In this document: positions 1 through 6,962 of the stretch, one piece after another
Layout of the letters: the number at the start of each line of letters is the position of its first letter
Position numbering within the stretch: position 1 is the stretch's first letter
Assembly (NCBI GenBank): GCA_036503065.1
Contig: DASXXM010000092.1
Location: forward strand, 1-9,698
Reading direction: 5' to 3'
Origin: DATEPR01 sp036503065
Lineage (GTDB): Bacteria; Actinomycetota; Actinomycetes; Mycobacteriales; Pseudonocardiaceae
Length of the DNA stretch: 9,698 bases
Position numbers and translations under genes: made by a program
Notes under the pieces: model-generated
What the model was told of the DNA's origin: nothing
The model's input: the letters and a program-made list of their open reading frames with translations, nothing else
Database searches by the model: none

Positions 1-92
1 CAAACGATGGTGTCGCCCGACACAGCCATCGCGGTGGTGTCAGGCGACACCGGCGAATCGATGCGGCCGCCCAGCAACAACGTGGTGGTCAT
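1..92 (-). CDS. Amidohydrolase, N-terminal fragment (runs off left edge)
   Basis: Thirty full codons are visible, beginning at the ATG at 92-90 and reading MTTTLLLGGRIDSP, then VSPDTTAMAVSGDTIV. This beta-rich opening (LLLGGRI, then an A-x-A-V-x-G-D-x-I-V turn) is typical of YtcJ-like amidohydrolases of the metal-dependent hydrolase superfamily. The metal-binding histidines would lie beyond the edge and cannot be seen. The ATG overlaps the kdd stop as ATGA, and there is no clear Shine-Dalgarno sequence ahead of it, so translation is probably coupled to kdd in one operon. Such enzymes hydrolyse amide or related bonds. Its role beside a lysine pathway gene is unknown; removing an acyl group from an aminated intermediate is only a guess. 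The reading frame is confident, the family call moderate. Confidence 0.72.
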   Translation of the reverse strand, partial: MTTTLLLGGRIDSPVSPDTTAMAVSGDTIV

Positions 93-1138
93 GCTGTGGG
101 AGTGTGCCGCTCGCGTGCCTCGAACAGGGCACGAACCCCAGGGTTGCCGCGCACCAGGTCCAGCGCGAACGCCGCGTGACCGGGGACGTAACCATTCCCG
201 ATGATCATCTCCACGTCCGCGGCCAGGCCCTCCGCGCCCAACGCGGCCGCCGGGAACGACGTGGCCATCGAGAAGAACACCACCGTCCCACCCGCCGCGG
301 TCGCCAAAATCGCGCCGTGCTCACAACCCGGCACGTCCACACACACCACCGTCACATCCACCGGCGCACCCACCGCGCCGGCCACCGCGACCGGATCACG
401 CGCATCCGCCACCACCACGTCATCGGCCAACCCCGCCGCCCGCACCGCCCGCGCCTCGCCCTCGGTGGGAACCAACGCCACCAGCCGCCCCGCGCCCGCC
501 GCACGCGCGGCAGCCAGGGACAGCGAACCGGACTTCCCCCCGCCACCCAGCACACACACCGACGGCCGCCCCCTACGACGCACCACACGATCGGTCAGCG
601 CGGGCGCGCCGCACACATCCAACACCGACAACGCCAGCGGCTCCGGCAGGTCCTCGGGCAACACAGCCGCGATCGAACGACCGAACAGGACCGCAGTGCC
701 GGCCGCCGGCACCTGCTCCGACATACCGTCCCACCCGGCAAGGCCATCGGTGATCCGCAACGGCGTCAACGTCAACGACACCAACGTCGCCACTCGCTGC
801 CCCACCACCAGACCCAACGGGGAGTCCGGGCCGACCTCGCGGACCGTGCCCAACAGCATCCCGCCCGACCCCGTCACCGGGTTCTGCATCTTGCCGCGCC
901 GCGCCACGATCTCGCACACCACCGCCCGCAACACCGCACCCGAGCCGTGAGTCTCCCGCAACTGCCGAAACGACGCCGCATCCAGGTTCAACAGCCGCAC
1001 GTCCACCACGACCTCGTCCGGCCACGGCCGCGGATCGGCGTCCAACACCTCCGCCTGCTGCGGCAGCACCCCCGCCGGCGACACCACCCGATGCAACCCG
1101 ACCGGCGAACCGGACCGGCGTGTCAACGACCCCGTCAC
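89..1138 (-). CDS. kdd: L-erythro-3,5-diaminohexanoate dehydrogenase
   Basis: A 349-residue cytoplasmic enzyme, the usual family length. It oxidatively deaminates L-erythro-3,5-diaminohexanoate to 5-amino-3-oxohexanoate with NAD(P), a mid-pathway step of lysine breakdown through beta-lysine. The sequence shows the family opening GLHRVVSPAGVLPQ (14-27), a conserved NPVTGSGGM (86-94), a glycine-rich nucleotide-binding turn GGGGKSG (198-204) in a Rossmann-like half, and the C-terminal signature MIIGNGYVPGHA (311-321 region). The start is GTG at 1138, chosen because AGGGAG (1150-1145) lies 6 bp ahead of it and the family N-terminus begins soon after. It is divergent from kamA and overlaps the downstream amidohydrolase by 4 bp. 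The dehydrogenase assignment rests on recognised motifs plus the kamA neighbour, which supports the same pathway independently. Confidence 0.9.
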   Translation of the reverse strand: MTGSLTRRSGSPVGLHRVVSPAGVLPQQAEVLDADPRPWPDEVVVDVRLLNLDAASFRQLRETHGSGAVLRAVVCEIVARRGKMQNPVTGSGGMLLGTVREVGPDSPLGLVVGQRVATLVSLTLTPLRITDGLAGWDGMSEQVPAAGTAVLFGRSIAAVLPEDLPEPLALSVLDVCGAPALTDRVVRRRGRPSVCVLGGGGKSGSLSLAAARAAGAGRLVALVPTEGEARAVRAAGLADDVVVADARDPVAVAGAVGAPVDVTVVCVDVPGCEHGAILATAAGGTVVFFSMATSFPAAALGAEGLAADVEMIIGNGYVPGHAAFALDLVRGNPGVRALFEARERHTPTA

Positions 1139-1218
1139 ACCCAGCTCCCTGCAATATTTACGTTCCTCGGACGCTATGACAGCATATCTTTGCGCGAAAC
1201 TGACGCAGAGGAGTAGGT
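1139..1218. promoter_or_regulatory. Divergent kdd/kamA promoter region
   Basis: This 80-bp gap separates two divergent starts and is clearly richer in A and T than its surroundings, notably 1151-1160 and 1181-1190. The minus strand has a -35-like CTGTCA (complement of about 1178-1183) 16 bp before TAAATA, a possible kdd promoter. The plus strand has an AT stretch CATATCTT at 1183-1190 that could be a -10 for kamA, but no convincing -35. Ribosome sites are clear on both sides: AGGGAG for kdd (1150-1145) and AGAGGAG for kamA (1207-1213). The specific promoter elements are tentative; a shared control region for the two lysine genes is likely. Confidence 0.5.
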
Positions 1219-2604
1219 ATGACCGTCGTCTGGGAAGCTACCACCGCCACCACGGACAGCCAGCCCTACGAGTACGCCCGCCACGAACTCGTCGAACCCG
1301 ACTGGCGGCGCTTCCCCGGCTGGCGCCACATCACCGACACCCAGTGGCGCGACGCCCAATGGCAACGCGCCCACTGCGTCAAGAACCCCAAACAACTCCG
1401 CGACGTCGTCGGCGACCTACTCGACGAACGCTTCTACACCGACCTCGCCGCCGACCAAACCGGCTTCGCCACCATGTCCATGCTGGTCCCGCCACAGATG
1501 CTCAACACCATCGCACCCCACGCCACACCCGCGAACACCACCGACGCGTGGCTGGCCGACCCCATCCGCCGCTACATGATCCCCGTACACACCGACCGCG
1601 ACCCCACCTGGCCCAGCCACCCCCACGCCACCCGGGACTCCCTGCACGAAGCCGAAATGTGGGTCACCGAAGGCCTCACCCACCGCTACCCCACCAAAGT
1701 CCTCGCCGAACTCCTCTCCACCTGCCCCCAGTACTGCGGCCACTGCACCCGCATGGACCTCGTCGGCAACTCCACCGACCAGATCCACAAACACAAACTG
1801 CAGCTCAAACCCGTCGACCGCCAAGACCACATGATCGACTACCTCACACGCACCCCCGGCGTACGGGACGTCGTCGTATCCGGCGGCGACGTCGCCAACG
1901 TGCCATGGCCCCAACTCGAAACGTTCCTCACGCGGCTACTGGACATCGACACCATCCGCGACATCCGCCTCGCCACCAAAGCCCTCGCCGCCCTACCCCA
2001 ACACTGGCTGCAACCCAAACTCGTCGAAGGCCTCGAACGCGTCGCCAACACCGCCCGCCGACGCGGCGTCAACCTCGCCATCCACACCCACGTCAACCAC
2101 GCCCAAACCGTCACCCCACTCGTCGCGGAAGCCGCCCGCGCCGCCCTCGACGCCGGCGTGCGCGACGTACGCAACCAGGGCGTACTCATGCGCGGCGTCA
2201 ACGCCACCACCGCCGACCTGCTCGACCTCTGCCTCGCGCTGCAAGGCGAAGCGAACATCCTGCCCTACTACTTCTACATGTGCGACATGATCCCCAACGC
2301 CGAACACTGGCGCGTCGCCGTCTGGGAAGCCCAGGAACTCCAACACGCCATCATGGGCTACCTACCCGGCTACGCCACCCCACGCATCGTGTGCGACGTC
2401 CCCTACGTCGGGAAACGCTGGGTCCACCAACTCACCGAATACGACCGCGAAATGGGCGTCTCCTACTGGACCAAGAACTACCGCACCGGCATCGAACTCG
2501 GCGACCCCGACGCCCTCGCCCGCCGCTACCCCTACTACGACCCGATCAGCACCCTCCCCGAAACCGGACAACGCGCCTGGGCCGAGCAAACACTCCCCCA
2601 GTAA
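1219..2604 (+). CDS. kamA: KamA-family radical SAM L-lysine 2,3-aminomutase
   Basis: A 461-residue cytoplasmic enzyme predicted to convert L-lysine to L-beta-lysine using a 4Fe-4S cluster, S-adenosylmethionine and PLP. The cluster motif C169-x3-C173-x2-C176 is intact, preceded by LTHRYP (153-158), whose Arg156 matches the residue that binds the substrate carboxylate in clostridial enzymes. SGGD (221-224), HTHVNH (289-294) and NQGVLMRGVN (319-328) follow the family order. Lys399 in DVPYVGK is the likely PLP lysine, although the usual PGGGGK context is changed. Asp356 (MCD) and Asp393 (CDVP) match the two aspartates that bind the lysine side-chain amine, favouring lysine over glutamate. AGAGGAG lies 5 bp before the ATG. 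The gene is divergent from kdd. Arginine or another amino acid as substrate is less likely but not excluded. Confidence 0.86.
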   Translation: MTVVWEATTATTDSQPYEYARHELVEPDWRRFPGWRHITDTQWRDAQWQRAHCVKNPKQLRDVVGDLLDERFYTDLAADQTGFATMSMLVPPQMLNTIAPHATPANTTDAWLADPIRRYMIPVHTDRDPTWPSHPHATRDSLHEAEMWVTEGLTHRYPTKVLAELLSTCPQYCGHCTRMDLVGNSTDQIHKHKLQLKPVDRQDHMIDYLTRTPGVRDVVVSGGDVANVPWPQLETFLTRLLDIDTIRDIRLATKALAALPQHWLQPKLVEGLERVANTARRRGVNLAIHTHVNHAQTVTPLVAEAARAALDAGVRDVRNQGVLMRGVNATTADLLDLCLALQGEANILPYYFYMCDMIPNAEHWRVAVWEAQELQHAIMGYLPGYATPRIVCDVPYVGKRWVHQLTEYDREMGVSYWTKNYRTGIELGDPDALARRYPYYDPISTLPETGQRAWAEQTLPQ

Positions 2605-2660
2605 CCGGCGACGGCGCTCCCCAACCAACCTGCGCCCTCCTGGTGTTTTTGGCTTGATCG

Positions 2661-2681
2661 CCGCGGTGACCGGAACCTCGG
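2661..2681. other. Imperfect inverted repeat downstream of kamA
   Basis: Arms of 7 bp (CCGCGGT and ACCTCGG) with one mismatch flank a 7-nt spacer, 57 bp after the kamA stop. No run of T follows, so it is a weak terminator candidate. It overlaps GACCGGAAC (2668-2676), a 9-mer that also occurs at 4096-4104 upstream of the MaoC gene, so it may instead belong to the P450 control region. Confidence 0.3.
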
Positions 2682-2704
2682 CTGTCAAGCTGGACTTCAA
2701 TCAT

Positions 2705-2720
2705 CACTGAAGTGACAGAA
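2705..2720 (+). promoter_or_regulatory. Shared 16-bp upstream box, copy 1 (P450)
   Basis: CACTGAAGTGACAGAA recurs as CACTGAAGTTATAGAA at 4121-4136, with 14 of 16 positions identical. Copy 1 sits inside a perfect dyad TCACT-GA-AGTGA (2704-2715), the form expected of a dimeric repressor or activator site. An AT-rich TTAAATAA follows at once (2721-2728) and could be a -10 region. The box ends 55 bp before the P450 ATG. Both copies lie in short intergenic gaps, on the same strand relative to the gene they precede. The regulator is unknown. Confidence 0.5.
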
Positions 2721-2741
2721 TTAAATAACCAGGGGACCGAC

Positions 2742-2768
2742 AGGCTACCTGACCTGGTCCGGTAGCCT
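2742..2768. promoter_or_regulatory. 27-bp near-perfect dyad just upstream of the P450 start
   Basis: Outer arms AGGCTACC (2742-2749) and GGTAGCCT (2761-2768) are perfect complements. Inner arms GACC (2751-2754) and GGTC (2756-2759) are also complementary around T2755. In all, 12 of 13 base pairs match around one centre. TTT follows, and the ATG is 7 bp further on. It could be an operator for a dimeric regulator. It could also be a stem-loop in the RNA (8-bp stem, 11-nt loop, short T run) acting as attenuator or as terminator of kamA read-through. No normal Shine-Dalgarno sequence separates it from the start, and the only purine-rich stretch (GGTAG) lies inside its right arm. Confidence 0.6.
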
Positions 2769-2775
2769 TTTGCGC

Positions 2776-4053
2776 ATGACAACTCTTCGCTCGCGCGTCG
2801 GCGCCTGGGTCGGGCGCAGATATCTGGCGCGAACGCAGAAAAAAGGCTTCAACCTGGCCAAGATGTCATTCCTGCCCGACGCCGCACTCATGCCCCTCAA
2901 ACGAGACGGCCTCGACCCCATCGCCGAACTCGCCACGAAACGTGAAACCGAACCCATCAGCCGGATACCACTCCCCTTCGGCATGAACGCCTGGCTGGTC
3001 AGCGGCTACGACGAAGCCAAAGCCGTACTGGCCGACACAACCGCATTCAGCAACGACTTCACCAATCTCGTCGGCGGCAACGCAGGCCTCACCGACGAAC
3101 AGAATCCCGGCGGCCTCGGATTCGCCGATCCCCCGGTCCACACCCGACTCCGCAAAACACTCACCCCCGAATTCACAATGCGCCGACTCGCCCGGCTCAC
3201 CCCCCGCATCGGCGCCATCGTGAACGCACAACTCGACGCGATGGAAGCCACCGACGGCCCCATCGACCTCGCCACCGCCTTCGCCCTGCCCATCCCCTCC
3301 CTCACCATCTGCGAACTGCTCGGCGTCCCCTACGAGGACCGCGACGAGTTCCAACGCCTCGGCACCGCCCGATTCGACCTGTTCGGCGGCACCAACGCGT
3401 CACTGGGCGCCATCACCGAATCCCTCGCCTACCTGCTCGACATCGTCCGCAAACAGCGCCGCTCCCCCGGCGACGGCCTGCTCGGCATGCTGGTCAAGGA
3501 ACACGGCGACCAGATCGACGACCGCGAACTCGCCGGCCTGGCCGACGGCCTGCTCACCGGCGGCCTGGAAACCACCGCCAGCATGCTCACCCTCGGCGCG
3601 CTCGTCCTGCTCCGCGACCCCGACACCTTCCGACTCGTCCACGACCACGACGACGCCATCGACCGGTTCGTCGAAGAACTCCTCCGCTATCTCACCGTCG
3701 TCCAGGTCGCGTTCCCCCGATTCGCCCGCGCGGACATCGACATCGCCGGCACCCGAATCGGCACCGGCGACATCGTCGTCGTCTCACTCAGCGGCGCCAA
3801 CCGCGACACCACACTGGGCAGCGACATGGAGCGGTTCGACGCCACCCGCTCCCCCACCTCGCACGTCGCATTCGGCTACGGCGTCCACCGGTGCATCGGC
3901 GCCGAACTGGCCAAAATGGAACTCCGCGCCGCCTACCCCGCCCTCGTGCGGCGATTCCCGAAACTGCGCCTCGCCGTCCAACCGGAAGAACTCGCGTTCC
4001 GCAAACTGTCCATCGTGTACGGCGTGGAATCCCTCCCCGTCACCCTCGACTGA
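2776..4053 (+). CDS. Cytochrome P450
   Basis: A 425-residue soluble bacterial P450, a heme-thiolate monooxygenase needing a separate ferredoxin and reductase, neither encoded here. The heme loop FGYGVHRCIG (366-375) has the canonical FGxGxHxCxG spacing with Cys373 as ligand. The I-helix oxygen-activation motif GGLETT is at 262-267, and the K-helix ExxR is Glu301-Arg304. FADPPVHTRLRKTLTPEFT (116-134) is the typical C-helix region. A basic, amphipathic N-terminus without a clear membrane anchor precedes PLPFGMNAWLVSG (65-77). ATG at 2776 was chosen; an in-frame TTG at 2770 would add two residues. Neither has a good ribosome site, and the start lies right behind the 27-bp dyad, hinting at controlled or leaderless translation. 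Substrate and CYP family cannot be assigned. The MaoC neighbour suggests an acyl or lipid-like substrate, which is inference. Confidence 0.95.
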   Translation: MTTLRSRVGAWVGRRYLARTQKKGFNLAKMSFLPDAALMPLKRDGLDPIAELATKRETEPISRIPLPFGMNAWLVSGYDEAKAVLADTTAFSNDFTNLVGGNAGLTDEQNPGGLGFADPPVHTRLRKTLTPEFTMRRLARLTPRIGAIVNAQLDAMEATDGPIDLATAFALPIPSLTICELLGVPYEDRDEFQRLGTARFDLFGGTNASLGAITESLAYLLDIVRKQRRSPGDGLLGMLVKEHGDQIDDRELAGLADGLLTGGLETTASMLTLGALVLLRDPDTFRLVHDHDDAIDRFVEELLRYLTVVQVAFPRFARADIDIAGTRIGTGDIVVVSLSGANRDTTLGSDMERFDATRSPTSHVAFGYGVHRCIGAELAKMELRAAYPALVRRFPKLRLAVQPEELAFRKLSIVYGVESLPVTLD

Positions 4054-4095
4054 CCCGCCGCCGATGCCGTTCTTGACCGAGCTGACGTCCGGCTG

Positions 4096-4108
4096 GACCG
4101 GAACGGTC
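4096..4108. promoter_or_regulatory. Short inverted repeat between P450 and MaoC genes
   Basis: Arms GACCG and CGGTC flank GAA, and another CGGTC follows at 4114-4118. The left part, GACCGGAAC, repeats a 9-mer from 2668-2676 upstream of the P450. It could be a weak terminator of the P450 transcript (stem, then GATTT) or part of a regulator site together with the 4121 box. The GGAAC core resembles ECF sigma -35 elements, but no matching -10 is visible at the expected spacing. Confidence 0.35.
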
Positions 4109-4120
4109 GATTTCGGTCAG

Positions 4121-4136
4121 CACTGAAGTTATAGAA
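4121..4136 (+). promoter_or_regulatory. Shared 16-bp upstream box, copy 2 (MaoC gene)
   Basis: CACTGAAGTTATAGAA matches copy 1 at 2705-2720 at 14 of 16 positions. The central dyad is weaker here (ACT-GA-AGT). The box ends 11 bp before the GTG start and directly abuts the ribosome site GGAGAG (4139-4144). A protein bound here would block transcription initiation or elongation, and in RNA the box would lie close to the ribosome site. Confidence 0.5.
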
Positions 4137-4147
4137 CTGGAGAGACC

Positions 4148-4624
4148 GTGACCGACTTCGACGTCCCGAACGACGAACGCTACTTCGAGGACTACAAACC
4201 GGGCGCCACCTACGAGTTCGCCGACACCAGCACCCTCGACCAGCAGCGGATGGTCGAGTTCGGCACCGAATTCGACCCGCAGACCTTCCACGTCGACCCC
4301 GACACCGCCGCGACCGGACCCTTCGGCGGCCTCATCGCCAGCGGCTGGCACACCGCCGGCATCACGATGCGGCTGCTGGTGGACAACTTCCTGTCCAAGG
4401 TCGCCACCCTCGCCAGCCCCGGCATCGACGAGATCCGCTGGCTGCTGCCGGTACGCCCCGGCGACACGCTCCACCTGCGCGTCACCGTCCTGCACACCAA
4501 GCGGTCCGCGTCCAAACCCGACCGCGGCATCATCAAGAGCAGCATCGAGGCCCTCAACCAGGACGACCGGGTCGTCATGACCATGATCGCGATCACCTTC
4601 ATGCTGCTACGCGACCCGTCCTGA
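4148..4624 (+). CDS. MaoC-like hydratase/dehydratase
   Basis: A 158-residue single-hotdog protein of the MaoC / R-specific enoyl-CoA hydratase family, which adds water to or removes it from acyl-CoA thioesters. The catalytic signature is FDPQTFHVD (42-50): Asp43 and His48 are the expected Asp-x4-His pair, followed by the glycine-rich helix entry GPFGGLIASGWHT (57-69). The second half, RWLLPVRPGDTLHLRVTV (97-114), is the usual hotdog strand pattern. The length fits single-domain members that act as dimers. The start is GTG at 4148 behind GGAGAG. It lies 94 bp after the P450 and carries the same upstream box, so the two are likely expressed together even if not on one transcript. The exact substrate cannot be read from the sequence. 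Confidence 0.9.
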   Translation: MTDFDVPNDERYFEDYKPGATYEFADTSTLDQQRMVEFGTEFDPQTFHVDPDTAATGPFGGLIASGWHTAGITMRLLVDNFLSKVATLASPGIDEIRWLLPVRPGDTLHLRVTVLHTKRSASKPDRGIIKSSIEALNQDDRVVMTMIAITFMLLRDPS

Positions 4625-4687
4625 CCCGGCAGTTCCGGTCCGGCTACCGTCGTCACCAGCAACCTCTCATTTCTGGACGGAGCAGAC

Positions 4688-6949
4688 GTGTCGTTGGGCG
4701 CATCGGTCGAACGGCCGGCCGTGCCGGGCAAAGTCGAGTTGGGCGAGGTCGAGTTCGCGATCGGCGGCATGACGTGCGCCGCCTGCGCCACGCGCGTCGA
4801 ACGCAAGCTCAACAAGCTCGACGGCGTCACCGCCACCGTCAACTTCGCGACCGAGAAGGCCAGCGTCCGCACCGCTGGCGCGATCACTCCCGCCGACCTG
4901 ATCGCCGAGGTCGAACGCGCCGGCTACCGGGCCACGCTGATCGAACCGGAACAACCCGCCGACGACACCGACGCGCGGCACGTCCAGTACCTGTGGCGCC
5001 GCCTCGTCGTGGCCCTGCTGCTGGCCGCACCACTGGGTGACCTCTCCATCACGCTCGCGCTGGTCCCGTCGCTGCGCTTCCCCGGCTGGCCCTGGGTGCT
5101 GCTCGCCATGACGATCCCCGTCGTCGGCTGGGCCGCGTGGCCCTTCCACCGCGCCGCGCTGGTCAACCTCCGGCACCGCGCCGCCACCATGGACACGCTC
5201 GTGTCGATGGGCATCACCGCCGCCACCTGCTGGTCGATCTACACGATCTTCTTCAACAGCCGGGCAGGCGGCGATGCCACCGGTGCCTGGGGGCTGATCT
5301 TCGCGCCCGGCGGGGCCGTGTACCTGGAAGTGGCCGCCGTCGTCACCACGTTCCTGCTGGCCGGGCGACTGTTCGAAGCCAAGGCCAAACGACGCGCCGG
5401 CAGTGCCCTGCGGGCACTGGCCATGATCGGCGCCAAGGACGTCGCCGTGCTGCGCGCCGACGAACAGGAATACCGCATCCCGGTCGGCGACCTGCGCGTC
5501 GGCGACCGGTTCGTCGTCCGGCCCGGCGAGACCATCGCCACCGACGGCGAGGTCATCAGCGGCCACTGCGCCGTCGACACCAGCACCATGACCGGCGAAT
5601 CCATGCCCGGCGAGGCCAGCGAGGGTTCCGCCGTGCTCGGTGGGACCGTCGCGCTGTCCGGGCGGCTCGTCGTGCTGGCCACCCGCGTCGGGCGGGACAC
5701 CCAGCTCGCGCAACTCGTCGCCCTGGTCGAACGCGCCCAGACCGGCAAGGCCGACGTCCAACGGCTCGCCGACCGGGTCAGCGCCGTGTTCGTGCCCATC
5801 GTGATCGCGCTGGCCGGGGTGACCCTGGCCGGGTGGCTGCTGCTGGACGGGTCGGCCGCCCGCGCCATCAGCGCGGCGCTCGCCGTGCTCATCATCGCGT
5901 GCCCCTGCGCGCTCGGACTCGCCACGCCGACCGCGCTGCTCGTCGCGTCCGGGCGCGGCGCCCAACTGGGCATCTTCATCAAGGGCCACCAGGCACTCGA
6001 ATCCGCCAGGATCATCGACACCGTCGTGCTCGACAAGACCGGCACCGTCACCGCGGGCCGGATGACCGTCGTGGACACCGCGGGCGACCGAGCCGACGTG
6101 CTGCGCATGGCAGGCGCCGTCGAGGACGCCTCGGAACACGCCGTCGCCACCGCGATCACCGCCGTCGCCCGCCGCGAACTGGGCACGCTCCCCCAGGTCA
6201 CCGGATTCACCAGCCTCGCCGGGCTCGGCGCCCGCGGCCACGTCGACGGCCGGTCCGTGCTGGTCGGGTCGGCCCGGCTGATGGCCGCCGACGACATCGA
6301 CGTGCCCACCGACCTGCACGAACAGCGACTGGCGTGGGAACGCGCCGGGCGCACCACGGTGCTGGTGGCCGTCGACGGGTTCGTGACCGGCATGCTCGCC
6401 CTCGCCGACACCGTGAAGCCGTCGGCCGCCGCCGCGATCCGCGAACTCACCGCGATGGGCCTGCGCACCGTGCTGCTCACCGGCGACAACGCCGCCACCG
6501 CGCACGCCGTCGCCACCGAGGTCGGTATCGCCGAGGTCATCGCCGAAGTCCTGCCCGACGGCAAGGCCGACGTCATCGCCCGGCTCCGGGCCGAAGGTCG
6601 CGCCGTCGCCATGGTCGGCGACGGCGTCAACGACGCACCCGCCCTGGCCGGCGCGAACCTGGGCATGGCCGTCGTCACCGGCACCGACGTCGCACTCGGC
6701 GCCGCCGACCTCATCCTGGTCCGCGACGACCTGCGCGTCGTGCCCTGCGCGGTGGCACTGGCCAGGGGCACCCTGCGCACCATCCACGGGAACCTGCTGT
6801 GGGCATTCGGCTACAACGCCGCCGCGCTGCCGCTGGCCGCGTTCGGGCTGCTCAACCCGCTCATCGCCGGTGGCGCGATGGTGCTGTCGTCGCTGTTCGT
6901 CGTGTCCAACAGCCTGCGCCTACGCCGCTTCGGCGACCTCGCCGACTAA
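4688..6949 (+). CDS. copA: Cu(I)-exporting P1B-1-type ATPase
   Basis: A 753-residue inner-membrane pump that exports Cu(I) at the cost of ATP. It has one N-terminal heavy-metal domain with GMTCAAC (27-33, Cys30/Cys33). A TM1-4 block spans about 105-235, the actuator loop has TGES (302-305), and the metal-gate helix has CPC (405-407). DKTGT with phosphorylated Asp449, TGDN (598-601) and MVGDGVNDAPAL (642-653) complete the ATPase core. Tyr709-Asn710 in TM7 and Met731-x2-Ser734-Ser735 in TM8 are the set that defines Cu(I) specificity. One oddity: the nucleotide-domain SEHP motif reads SEHA (482-485), keeping the ATP-contacting histidine but losing the proline. The start is GTG at 4688 with GGAG 5 bp before it. 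The 63-bp gap after the MaoC gene shows no obvious CsoR-type operator, so its copper control is not visible here. Confidence 0.95.
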   Translation: MSLGASVERPAVPGKVELGEVEFAIGGMTCAACATRVERKLNKLDGVTATVNFATEKASVRTAGAITPADLIAEVERAGYRATLIEPEQPADDTDARHVQYLWRRLVVALLLAAPLGDLSITLALVPSLRFPGWPWVLLAMTIPVVGWAAWPFHRAALVNLRHRAATMDTLVSMGITAATCWSIYTIFFNSRAGGDATGAWGLIFAPGGAVYLEVAAVVTTFLLAGRLFEAKAKRRAGSALRALAMIGAKDVAVLRADEQEYRIPVGDLRVGDRFVVRPGETIATDGEVISGHCAVDTSTMTGESMPGEASEGSAVLGGTVALSGRLVVLATRVGRDTQLAQLVALVERAQTGKADVQRLADRVSAVFVPIVIALAGVTLAGWLLLDGSAARAISAALAVLIIACPCALGLATPTALLVASGRGAQLGIFIKGHQALESARIIDTVVLDKTGTVTAGRMTVVDTAGDRADVLRMAGAVEDASEHAVATAITAVARRELGTLPQVTGFTSLAGLGARGHVDGRSVLVGSARLMAADDIDVPTDLHEQRLAWERAGRTTVLVAVDGFVTGMLALADTVKPSAAAAIRELTAMGLRTVLLTGDNAATAHAVATEVGIAEVIAEVLPDGKADVIARLRAEGRAVAMVGDGVNDAPALAGANLGMAVVTGTDVALGAADLILVRDDLRVVPCAVALARGTLRTIHGNLLWAFGYNAAALPLAAFGLLNPLIAGGAMVLSSLFVVSNSLRLRRFGDLAD

Positions 6950-6962
6950 GCCCGCCGACTGT

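Noticed and set aside
9..51. Strong inverted repeat (15-nt arms 9-23 and 37-51 with one mismatch) after the kdd stop, looking like a terminator or a paired operator.
   Set aside because: It lies inside the amidohydrolase reading frame and is explained by the similar codons for VSPDT and VSGDT read on the minus strand; no T run follows.
104..2657. Long plus-strand frames at 104-1216 and 1176-2657.
   Set aside because: They are Arg/His/Pro-rich shadows of kdd and kamA, with low-complexity composition typical of a wrong frame in GC-rich DNA.
4625..4687. Possible CsoR or CueR copper operator ahead of copA.
   Set aside because: No TACCCC-type or CueR-type dyad is present; only a short CCGGTCCGG palindrome is seen.
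4667..6787. A 706-codon minus-strand frame opposite copA, plus a 745-codon plus-strand frame at 5137-7374.
   Set aside because: Both are compositional shadows (Gly/Asp/His-rich and Arg-rich) of copA, which has every P1B ATPase motif in order.
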